DNA from: Pseudomonas bubulae
Lineage (GTDB): Bacteria; Pseudomonadota; Gammaproteobacteria; Pseudomonadales; Pseudomonadaceae
Direction: 5' to 3'
Assembly (NCBI RefSeq): GCF_900618535.1
Contig: NZ_UYJA01000002.1
Coordinates: forward strand, 1 to 64,000
Length of the DNA: 64,000 bases
This document shows, piece after piece, positions 45,748-53,341 of the stretch. The notes beneath the pieces are model-generated. The model had not been told where the DNA came from. It saw only the letters and a list, made by a program, of their open reading frames with translations, and made no database searches. The position numbers were made by a program, and so were the translations under genes. The first letter of the stretch is position 1, and each line of letters opens with the position of its first letter.

Positions 45748-47322
45748 TCAGGCAAGCACACGTTGGCCATTGACCGTGCGCCACAGCTCGAGCGGATTAC
45801 CCTCCTGTAGCGCTTCAGGCATCAAAGCCGCCGGCAGGTCCTGATAACACACCGGCCGCAAGAACCTGTCGATGGCACTGGCGCCGACGGCGCTACTTCG
45901 ACTGTCCGAACTGGCCGGGAACGGGCCGCCATGTACCATCGCGTGAGAGACCTCGACGTTGTTCGGATAACCGTTCACCAGGATGCGGCCCGCCTTGCGC
46001 TCAAGAATGGGCAGCAGCTTTCTGGCCAGCGAATGATCAGCATCATCCAATTGCATTGTCGCCGTCAGCTGTCCTGACAGGTGCTCGGCCACCGCCAGCA
46101 TTTCATCTTCGTTCTTGCAGGCGACGATCAGCGAGCTGGGGCCGAATGTTTCGTCGCCAAGCCGTTCTGTTGTGAGAAAGGTGGCTGCATCGGTTACGAA
46201 CACTGTGGCCTGCGCGGCACTTGGCTTTTCTGCAGGGCACCCTTGGCCCAGCGTTGTAATACCGCTGATGTTGCCTGTCTCCTCGATCCCAGCGAGGTAG
46301 GCATGATGAATCCCCGGCGTCAGCATGGTTGCTGCCGCCTTTTTGTGCAGGGCGTCCAGGGCCGTGCTGCAAAACTGGGTCAGCGGCTGACCTTCCAGGG
46401 CAATCACCAAACCTGGATTTGTACACAATTGGCCGGCACTCATCGTCAGAGCCTCAACGAATCCACGGCCGATTTCGCTGGCGCGCATCGACAGCGCATG
46501 CGGCAACAGGAACACGGGATTGATGCAGCTCATTTCGGCGTACACCGGAATCGGTTCGCTGCGTTGCGCCGCGGTACGCATCAGCGCCAGACCGCCTTGT
46601 CGCGAACCCGTGAAGGCGACTGCCTTGATCGCGGGATGGCTGACCAGGGACTGGCCGAACGGATGACTGTCGCCAATGAGCAGGGAAAACACGCCCTCTG
46701 GCAAGTTGTGGGCAGCGGCTGCCTGTTGAATCACCTGGCCTACCAGTTCAGACGTACCCAGGTGAGCTTCGTGTGCCTTGACCACTATCGGGCAGCCAGC
46801 GGCCAGGGCAGCGGCGCTGTCGCCGCCGGCAACCGAAAACGCCAGGGGAAAATTGCTTGCACCAAATACAGCCACTGGGCCGAGCGCGATTTTGTGCAGC
46901 CTCAGGTCGGGGCGAGCAGGGATGCGTGTCGGCAATGCGCAGTCGAGGGTGGCGCCGAGGTAGTGGCCGTCGCGCACCACCTGGGCAAAGAGTCGCAACT
47001 GGCTCACGGTGCGACCCCGTTCGATGATCAGGCGCGCTGCCGGCAATCCGGTTTCGAGAGACGCGCGCCCGATCAGCGTGACCCCCAACGCCAGGATGCC
47101 CGTGGCGATCGCTTCCAGAAACTGGGCACGCTGTTCTGCCGTGGTCGCGCGGTAGCGATCGCAGGCCTGCTGCGCCAACGTGCAGGCCTGTTCAATGTCA
47201 GCGATACCGCCGACGCCGAAGTCAGGCCCCAGCGTTTCATGGGTGGCAGGGTTGATTGCAGACAGCAATCCTTTGTCGCCACGCACTGCCGACTGGCCGA
47301 TGAGCATTTTGCCGGTAATCAT
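45748..47322 (-). CDS. Aldehyde dehydrogenase (ketoglutarate semialdehyde dehydrogenase-like)
   Basis: A 524-aa NAD(P)-dependent aldehyde dehydrogenase. Catalytic residues: Cys300 in SAGQLCTNPG, Glu263 in VYAEMSCINP, Asn157 in FGASNFPLA. The long C-terminal region and GQLCTNPG form place it with the 2,5-dioxovalerate/ketoglutarate semialdehyde and fatty-aldehyde type. The ATG at 47322 (MITGKMLIGQ) is chosen because AGGA lies six bases upstream; a longer form would start at 47349. It is 74 bases downstream of the FAD oxidase. It may oxidise a semialdehyde linked to the cluster, or be a catabolic gene. Convergent with the porin. Confidence 0.9.
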   Translation of the reverse strand: MITGKMLIGQSAVRGDKGLLSAINPATHETLGPDFGVGGIADIEQACTLAQQACDRYRATTAEQRAQFLEAIATGILALGVTLIGRASLETGLPAARLIIERGRTVSQLRLFAQVVRDGHYLGATLDCALPTRIPARPDLRLHKIALGPVAVFGASNFPLAFSVAGGDSAAALAAGCPIVVKAHEAHLGTSELVGQVIQQAAAAHNLPEGVFSLLIGDSHPFGQSLVSHPAIKAVAFTGSRQGGLALMRTAAQRSEPIPVYAEMSCINPVFLLPHALSMRASEIGRGFVEALTMSAGQLCTNPGLVIALEGQPLTQFCSTALDALHKKAAATMLTPGIHHAYLAGIEETGNISGITTLGQGCPAEKPSAAQATVFVTDAATFLTTERLGDETFGPSSLIVACKNEDEMLAVAEHLSGQLTATMQLDDADHSLARKLLPILERKAGRILVNGYPNNVEVSHAMVHGGPFPASSDSRSSAVGASAIDRFLRPVCYQDLPAALMPEALQEGNPLELWRTVNGQRVLA

Positions 47323-47396
47323 CATGTGTCCTATTGTTTGCTGTGCCATCGTCAGGCCCGATTTTTCCTGGAAATGAAATGCGCAGGAGGTTGGTT

Positions 47397-48836
47397 CTAT
47401 GTGTAGCGGTAGCGGCCCAACACAGCTTGGGGATCCATTAAAAGCTGCATAGCCCTGCTGATTTCCTGCACCTCTGGGGGCGTGTACTTGCCGTAATAAG
47501 CTGCATTCACAGGCCCGACGCCATGCTCTGCACTGAAGCAGCCGCCGTTTTCGGTCACCAGCTTATAGATGCCGCTACGCACAGCGACGACCTTGGCGAT
47601 GCCGTACTGGCTGATGTGGGCGTGCGGCACCAGCACAATCAAATGGCAGCCGCCGTCGGCAAAATGGCCGAAATCGTAAAGCTGTAGCAGCGGATGTTCG
47701 CGCTGTAACCACTGTGCAGCCTGATCACGGAAAGCGACCAAGCGTGAGCGCGAAAACGCTACGTCGAACGACAGTGGGATACCTTCCTTGGCGATGGCCA
47801 GCGGCAGGTTGTCTCGCAGTGGCCAAAAGCTGCTGGTATTTCCAAAGGCGGCGTCGAGAATTCGGCCGCTTTCATACAGCGCTTCCAGCACCTGTTCGGT
47901 TCGTTGCGCAAAAAGGCTGTGCAAGCCAGGCATGCTGCTGGCGATCTCAATCAGGGCGTAGCAGCTTGCCGACGATTGGCCGAACGGGTGGCGCAGCGTG
48001 GGGAAGTTGCGCAACGTAATGGCGAGCGCCGCCTCGGAGATCACTTCGAACGCGCACAGCAGATCGCCAAATTGAAGTTCGAAAGCCTGCAACACCTCAA
48101 GCGCTGTCCCATGGTCAGGCAAGGCCACAAACACGCTTTGCGTCGACTGGTCGATGCGTTTGAGCTCAAGCGTCGCCGCCGTAATGATGCCGAAGGCGCC
48201 ACCGGTGCCGACAAACAACTGCTTGAGGTCAAGCCCGGTATTGTTCTTGCGCAGCGGTGCGAGGAGTTGCACCACGGTGCCGTCGCCATCGGGCAGCACC
48301 ACTTCGATACCGAGCAGGTTATGGCGCACGTCGCCATGCTTGAGCAAGCGGCTGCCGCCGGCATTGGCGCCAATTAATCCGCCTATGGCCGGGTCGCTGC
48401 CGATATCAATAGGGAAATACAGCGAATGGGTTTCCAGTGTGCGATTCAGTGCTGACAAGAGCGTGCCGGCTTCGACAATCACCGTGCGGTTCAAGGGATC
48501 AATCTCGCGCACTTGGCGCATGCGCGAAAGTGAGACGATCACTTGCTTGCCGGAGTTGTCGGTGACGGCACCGCCCACCAATCCGCTGCGGTTGCCTTGG
48601 GCGACCAGCCGTATGCGATGGCGCACCGCGATGCGCATAAGCGCGCTGACAGCGTGGGTATCGCACGGGATGACGACCGCCGCCGCTTTGCCGCGGCAAT
48701 GAGCAACGTCGATTTCATAGGGGGCACAGTCCGCCCCGGTCAGCAGCGACGCCTGCCCCAGAACTTCGGCGACTTCGGCCAGAAACGCGTGGAGTCCCGA
48801 GGCTTGTCGGTCCACGGTATGTTCCAGTTCGCTCAT
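47397..48836 (-). CDS. FAD-linked oxidase (GlcD/D-2-hydroxyacid dehydrogenase family)
   Basis: A 479-aa flavoprotein of the PCMH/vanillyl-alcohol oxidase fold. The FAD-binding half has VIPCDTHAVSALMRIAVRH, GNRSGLVGGA and DIGSDPAIGGLIGANAGG; the C-terminal half has GHFADGGCHLIVLV and the family ending FSAEHGVGPVNAAY. Substrates are usually D-lactate, glycolate or D-2-hydroxyglutarate; not decided here. It overlaps the upstream membrane protein by four bases (ATGA), so it belongs to the cluster transcript. Confidence 0.9.
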   Translation of the reverse strand: MSELEHTVDRQASGLHAFLAEVAEVLGQASLLTGADCAPYEIDVAHCRGKAAAVVIPCDTHAVSALMRIAVRHRIRLVAQGNRSGLVGGAVTDNSGKQVIVSLSRMRQVREIDPLNRTVIVEAGTLLSALNRTLETHSLYFPIDIGSDPAIGGLIGANAGGSRLLKHGDVRHNLLGIEVVLPDGDGTVVQLLAPLRKNNTGLDLKQLFVGTGGAFGIITAATLELKRIDQSTQSVFVALPDHGTALEVLQAFELQFGDLLCAFEVISEAALAITLRNFPTLRHPFGQSSASCYALIEIASSMPGLHSLFAQRTEQVLEALYESGRILDAAFGNTSSFWPLRDNLPLAIAKEGIPLSFDVAFSRSRLVAFRDQAAQWLQREHPLLQLYDFGHFADGGCHLIVLVPHAHISQYGIAKVVAVRSGIYKLVTENGGCFSAEHGVGPVNAAYYGKYTPPEVQEISRAMQLLMDPQAVLGRYRYT

Positions 48837-49375
48837 TGCGCCGCCACCATGCGTTTGAGCAACTGGCTGCGTACCAGCACCAATGCGACGACCGGCAATA
48901 CGCCTCCCAGCAGCGTGTTATGGCGAAAAGCCAGTGACACCGCGACGGCGATGGCAGCGCCAATCAGCAACATCACAGAGAGTTTTCGGACCAAAGCCTG
49001 GTCGCTGCTGGTTTCGCCGATAAAGCCGAGTGGAGAAAACCGGGTGGCACCCATGCCAATCACCAATACGCACGCCAGCACGGGAGCAGCACCCAGCTCC
49101 TGCCCCCACACTTGCAACGCAGCGGTAGAGACCGAAGCCAACAGGGCGCCAATCATCAGGTACAGGTCGACGCCCATTGCGATCCAATGGCCAGGGCGGT
49201 AATTGAACAGCCAGAACAGGTGCGCAATGCTGAGAATACCGCTGAGCACATACGCGGTATCCCAGCGTACGCCTGCCTCACCCGGGCCGAAACGGCCATA
49301 CAACAGGAACACGATGACCGGAATGAATGCGCTGGCATTCGACAAATAGGCACGGCCTAGCTTGCTGATAGACAT
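48833..49375 (-). CDS. Small integral membrane protein, unknown function
   Basis: A 180-aa protein with about six hydrophobic helices (near 15-27, 42-58, 66-86, 95-107, 130-147, 151-166). The ATG at 49375 (MSISKLGRAYLS) is preferred: the longer in-frame ORF runs into the permease gene. No family was recognised; the arrangement recalls small DoxX-like or transporter-accessory proteins, but that is a guess. It overlaps the FAD oxidase start by four bases and follows the ABC permease by 47, so a role in export or envelope tolerance of the product is inferred. Confidence 0.8.
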   Translation of the reverse strand: MSISKLGRAYLSNASAFIPVIVFLLYGRFGPGEAGVRWDTAYVLSGILSIAHLFWLFNYRPGHWIAMGVDLYLMIGALLASVSTAALQVWGQELGAAPVLACVLVIGMGATRFSPLGFIGETSSDQALVRKLSVMLLIGAAIAVAVSLAFRHNTLLGGVLPVVALVLVRSQLLKRMVAAQ

Positions 49376-49422
49376 GCGGGTTTCCTTGGATAGAGATGCA
49401 ATGAAATGCCTGAGTCCCGGGC

Positions 49423-50514
49423 TTAACTCTTGTGCCAGCGGAACATTAAGGTGGCTGCGGTGAGAAACAACGTGGTCCAGCCTGCCATGGCCAACAAGGG
49501 CAGCCACAGCGAAGGCAAGGGCGCTCCTTCGAGCATCACTTGGCGCAGTACCGAGACAAACTGGTTGATCGGAATCACCGAGAGAATGCTTTTGATCCAG
49601 GCTGGCGCATCGTTCAACGGGATGGTCAGGTTGCCGAAGAACAGGGCCGGGTAATGGATCAGATGGCACAGCAATTCGGTTTCCTTGACCGAGGAGGTGC
49701 GACTGGCCAGCAGGGTGCCGAGGCTCAGCAACATGGCGCCGCCCAGCAGAATGACCGGCAACGCACGCATGGACTGCACGCTCCACAGCGAGATATCAAT
49801 GCCGTACCCGTACCGCGCCACCAGCAGCAAGGTGCCGACAGAAATCAGCATCATGAGCACCCGCGACACGAGAATAGAGGCCAGAAAGACCAGCTTCGGC
49901 ACTGGAAAGCAGGCGTAGATCTTGAGTGCATTATGTTCACGCAAGCTTGCAATCGATAAGGCGGTGGACATGATGCCGAGTGACATCAAACAGATGACCA
50001 GAATGCCGGTTGTAAAGAACTGGCCGTAGTCGAAGGGCTTGGCACCGGAGGCCGTATCCTCGAAACGCACCAGGTCTGTTGAGACGATGCCGCGTCTGGC
50101 CGCTGAACACCTGACCGCGGCGATCTCGATCACGCGCGCTGCGGCGCGTACCGCCAGCTGACCCTTGAAGTCATAGTGCACCTGCAACGGTTCGTCGCCG
50201 GCCGCAAAGACGATGCGTACCGTGTCTGCTGCGATGGGGGCAGTGCTGCTGACGGTTGAAAAATTGGCCTTTACCGGATCTCCGCCAGCAAATGCCTGCT
50301 GGATTGCTAGCTGGCAACTGGTGTCCGAACTGGCCTGGGCGTCAGCCTCCAGAAACTGGATATTTACCGTGCCGAGTGAACCAGGATGACCGAAAGCCAT
50401 CAGCATCACGGTCAACAGCAGGATGGGAAAGGCCAGCGCCCAGAACAGCGCCGACTTGCTGCGAAAAAACCCCAGCAGCTCGTTGCGCGTCAATATCGCC
50501 AGTATGCTAAACAT
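49423..50514 (-). CDS. ABC-2 type transporter permease
   Basis: A 363-aa inner-membrane protein of the ABC-2 layout: one helix near residues 17-37, a periplasmic domain of about 150 residues, then five C-terminal helices starting near TTGILVICLMSLGIMSTAL. The ATG at 50514 (MFSILAILTRNE) overlaps the ATPase gene by eight bases; longer ORFs run back into the ATPase. Together they form a two-gene exporter. The substrate is unknown; position inside the cluster suggests product export or self-protection. Confidence 0.88.
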   Translation of the reverse strand: MFSILAILTRNELLGFFRSKSALFWALAFPILLLTVMLMAFGHPGSLGTVNIQFLEADAQASSDTSCQLAIQQAFAGGDPVKANFSTVSSTAPIAADTVRIVFAAGDEPLQVHYDFKGQLAVRAAARVIEIAAVRCSAARRGIVSTDLVRFEDTASGAKPFDYGQFFTTGILVICLMSLGIMSTALSIASLREHNALKIYACFPVPKLVFLASILVSRVLMMLISVGTLLLVARYGYGIDISLWSVQSMRALPVILLGGAMLLSLGTLLASRTSSVKETELLCHLIHYPALFFGNLTIPLNDAPAWIKSILSVIPINQFVSVLRQVMLEGAPLPSLWLPLLAMAGWTTLFLTAATLMFRWHKS

Positions 50515-51511
50515 CCTGTTCTCCCTGGGCGCAGAGGTGCAACATGTCGCGGTAATGGGTGGGGCCGAACTCAAAGTGCTGGAACGCAACATTGCCGATC
50601 AGGCGGCGTATCGACTGATCCAGTTCCTGCGTGCCATAGACGCTGATTTCAGTGTTTGATGGCCTCGACAACCGCAACGTGGTGCTTTCGCGTTCCAGCT
50701 GGTGATAGATGGCGTTGATATGATCACTGTCGTCCAGCTGCAGATAGGCATGGAAGGCGCCGACCAGGCGGTTCTTCAATGCTTCTTTATCGCCTCGATA
50801 CTTAACGCCGCCGTTGCACACCCACACCACATCGCTTGAGGCATCCAGCTCCTCCTCCGAGTGGCAAATCATGATGATGGTCAGGTCGGCCAGGTCGTAG
50901 CGCAGCAGGTGTGCGACGCGCTCGATATACGCTCGGTCGAGCCCGGTAAACGGTTCGTCAAGGATTGCGATTTCCGGGTGGTGTGCCAGCGCCACGAACA
51001 AATCGAGCCGCTGTTTCTGGCCGCGTGACAGTGCCCGATAGGGCAGTTTGCGCAGCGCTTCGATATCCAGTGCCTGCGCCACCTGCGGGTCTTGCTTGCC
51101 GTACAGGGCCTGATGCAAATCGAGGATTTCCCTGACATTCGACGAGTCTTCATATTCGACCCGCTGCAATTGCACCCCCAACCGCTTGCGGTGCCGGGTG
51201 CTTTGCAGAAAACGCGACGCCGCAACCCCCAGAATCTGCGCTTCTTCCAGATGCGCCTGACGGAAGCCGAGCAAGGCTTCGATCAGGGTGGTTTTGCCAG
51301 CACCATTGGGGCCAATGATGGCGGTATGTCGACCGCGCCGGAACTGCAGATCGCGGACCTCGAAGTGGAAACTGCCAGCGCTGACCCGGATCAGTTTGGC
51401 CGCCGCCGCATAGGGTTCATCAGTGCGCGTGGGTGCCAACTGCACCTCACGGTGCAGGGCAGGTTCGGACAGCCCGTGTGTTTCGTCCGTCAGCAGGATT
51501 TGACTGTTCAT
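50507..51511 (-). CDS. ABC transporter ATP-binding protein
   Basis: A 334-aa ATPase. Walker A GPNGAGKT at 67-74, signature LSRGQKQ at 161-167, Walker B AILDEP at about 182-187 and a switch His in MICHSEEE. Extra C-terminal ~110 residues (after about 225) have no recognised domain. The ATG at 51511 is preferred to an upstream TTG at 51517 because it lies two bases after the dioxygenase stop. It pairs with the permease it overlaps. Confidence 0.92.
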   Translation of the reverse strand: MNSQILLTDETHGLSEPALHREVQLAPTRTDEPYAAAAKLIRVSAGSFHFEVRDLQFRRGRHTAIIGPNGAGKTTLIEALLGFRQAHLEEAQILGVAASRFLQSTRHRKRLGVQLQRVEYEDSSNVREILDLHQALYGKQDPQVAQALDIEALRKLPYRALSRGQKQRLDLFVALAHHPEIAILDEPFTGLDRAYIERVAHLLRYDLADLTIIMICHSEEELDASSDVVWVCNGGVKYRGDKEALKNRLVGAFHAYLQLDDSDHINAIYHQLERESTTLRLSRPSNTEISVYGTQELDQSIRRLIGNVAFQHFEFGPTHYRDMLHLCAQGEQDV

Positions 51512-51513
51512 GT

Positions 51514-52575
51514 TCAATCGAACAACGCGACTTGGACATCGCGTTTGCCTTTGTAGGGATTGCGGCCATGGGCGACGGCAATGTTATCGATCAACAACAT
51601 GTCACCGCTGTGCCAGGGAAACGCAATCTCCTGCGCCTCCAAGGCGTCGTATATCGGCGCGATTTCATCCTCCGAGATCGGCGAGCCGTCGCCCAGCCGC
51701 ACATCGTAAGGGCGTGCCGGTTTGTCCTGATAGGCGTGCTGAATGTAGGCGTAGCCCGGCTTGCCGAGGGAGCGGGCGTTGTTGTGTTGGGTCGACAGTT
51801 GATTGAACCAGATCGCTTCGCCGGTCAGCGGATGTTTCAACATGGCATCACCGGTATGCGAGACCGTGATGCTGCCATCGTCGAGCCACTGGTAATCGAG
51901 GTGGGTATCGCGGCACAGCTGTTCCACCTGCTGCGGATCATCGGTCAGGAACGCTTCATCCCAGGGGCGGTGGTATTCGCGCATATGGGTGTTACGCGGT
52001 TCATTCTCGGGTGTGCTGGGGGCACGGAAGTTGCGCAAGTACTGGATGCGCGCGGCGCTGAGGCGTTCGATCAATGACGGTGACAGGCGACGGGTGACGG
52101 CTCGCATATCACACAGTATGGTTTCGCCGCCTTGGTCAGAGGGCTGTTTGCAAAAGAAAGCCAGTTTCTGTGGATAGTGCGCCATGTAGGCCTTTTCCTG
52201 ATGCAGACCGATTTTCAGGGTGGCCGGGATGCGTGTCGATTCGTAGACTCTGCCTTCGATGTTCTTGCGTGGCGTGGCGCCGCCGATATAACCGAACGCA
52301 TGCTCAGGATAGTGTTGCGCAATGGCCTGGAAGTCCGCGTTTTCGCGCAATGGAAAACCACGGAACAACAGGCAACCGAACTCCAGCAGCATGCTGTCAA
52401 AGATTGCCTGGTGCTGGCGATACCACGTCGTAAAAGCCTCGCGGTCATCGCTTAGCGTACTGTCGACAGGCGTTATGACGAGCGGCATGTGCTCCGGCGA
52501 CAGAAAGCCACACTGTACCCGTGAGCCGCCCAGCATTTCGTTAAAGTGCTCAACCCTATCTAAACGATGATCCAT
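51514..52575 (-). CDS. TauD/TfdA-family Fe(II)/2-oxoglutarate dioxygenase (SyrP-like)
   Basis: A 353-aa non-haem iron oxygenase. Iron ligands: H125 and E127 in GLHQEKAYM and H336 in VAHGRNPYKG; R345 binds 2-oxoglutarate. The acidic ligand is Glu rather than Asp, as in SyrP and clavaminate-synthase-like members. Such enzymes hydroxylate or desaturate amino-acyl or peptidyl substrates, often on carrier proteins. It lies between the methyltransferase and the exporter with gaps of 25 and 2 bases, so it is probably a tailoring step. The substrate is not known. Confidence 0.9.
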   Translation of the reverse strand: MDHRLDRVEHFNEMLGGSRVQCGFLSPEHMPLVITPVDSTLSDDREAFTTWYRQHQAIFDSMLLEFGCLLFRGFPLRENADFQAIAQHYPEHAFGYIGGATPRKNIEGRVYESTRIPATLKIGLHQEKAYMAHYPQKLAFFCKQPSDQGGETILCDMRAVTRRLSPSLIERLSAARIQYLRNFRAPSTPENEPRNTHMREYHRPWDEAFLTDDPQQVEQLCRDTHLDYQWLDDGSITVSHTGDAMLKHPLTGEAIWFNQLSTQHNNARSLGKPGYAYIQHAYQDKPARPYDVRLGDGSPISEDEIAPIYDALEAQEIAFPWHSGDMLLIDNIAVAHGRNPYKGKRDVQVALFD

Positions 52576-52600
52576 AGCCTTTTCCCCGACGAGTTGCGTA

Positions 52601-53263
52601 TCAAGCCAGCAAAGGCTTTTTGATAAGGATTTCGAAACCCAGTGCGCCCATGCCGGAACTTGGGCTGGTCACTACCGTGCAATGGTCCAGACCCGCTTCG
52701 ATGACCAGCGCGCGCGCTTCTTCCAGGGTGACTTTTTCTTCAACATGGGTCGGTGGATAACCCACTGAAGCGCGCATTTGAGTGAACTTCTCCAGCAAGT
52801 CGGGGGCGACGTCGCGGCGCATGTCGTGCACCAGGCCAACCCCGCCCGGCTGCAGTACGCGATACATCTCCGTCAGGCTTTTCAGCTTGTCCGGCAAGTG
52901 ATGCAACGTGGCACGGCTGACCGCCATGGTCAGGCTGTTGTCCGCGAAGGGCAGGTCCAGGGCGTCGCCGACCTTGAGTTCGATGGTATCGCTCAGGCCT
53001 AGCGCTTCGATGCGCGGTCGGCCTCCTTCGAGCATGGTTTCGTCCAGATCCAGGCCGATGAAATGCCAGCCTTTCAAAACCGGGTCGGCCGCCAGACGCA
53101 CCGGGACCACGACGGTGGCGGTGCCGATATCGACCAGGGCGCCCGGCGGCAAGTCGCGGGCAATCTGGCGGATGCGGGTGACGAACAACACATCCCAGGG
53201 TTCCAGTGCTTGCGAGGCAAAGCGGTCGTACTCGTCAGCAGGGCGTAGATTTTTCAATAACAT
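52601..53263 (-). CDS. Class I SAM-dependent methyltransferase
   Basis: A 220-aa Rossmann-fold methyltransferase (Methyltransf_11 type). Motif I is an unusual LVDIGTATV (43-50), lacking the GxGxG glycines; the acidic loop GLDLDETM, then GDALDLPF and a central LQPGGVGLVHDM strand follow. The methyl acceptor cannot be deduced. It lies 78 bases after the large fusion gene (the longest gap in the cluster) and 25 before the dioxygenase. Confidence 0.87.
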   Translation of the reverse strand: MLLKNLRPADEYDRFASQALEPWDVLFVTRIRQIARDLPPGALVDIGTATVVVPVRLAADPVLKGWHFIGLDLDETMLEGGRPRIEALGLSDTIELKVGDALDLPFADNSLTMAVSRATLHHLPDKLKSLTEMYRVLQPGGVGLVHDMRRDVAPDLLEKFTQMRASVGYPPTHVEEKVTLEEARALVIEAGLDHCTVVTSPSSGMGALGFEILIKKPLLA

Positions 53264-53341
53264 GGATACGTTCTCGTCTTGGTTAGCGTTAGAAGAAGAT
53301 TCAGCGTTGAACTAGCCAGTGCGTGTGGCTCATTTCTTGTC

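Noticed and set aside
46081..47406. A 441-aa plus-strand frame across the aldehyde dehydrogenase
   Set aside because: Antisense to a gene with all catalytic residues intact; composition is Arg/Gly/Gln rich and unlike a real protein.
53301..53341. A ten-residue reading frame between the fusion gene and the methyltransferase
   Set aside because: Too short, without a ribosome site; the 78-bp gap is better read as a simple intercistronic spacer.
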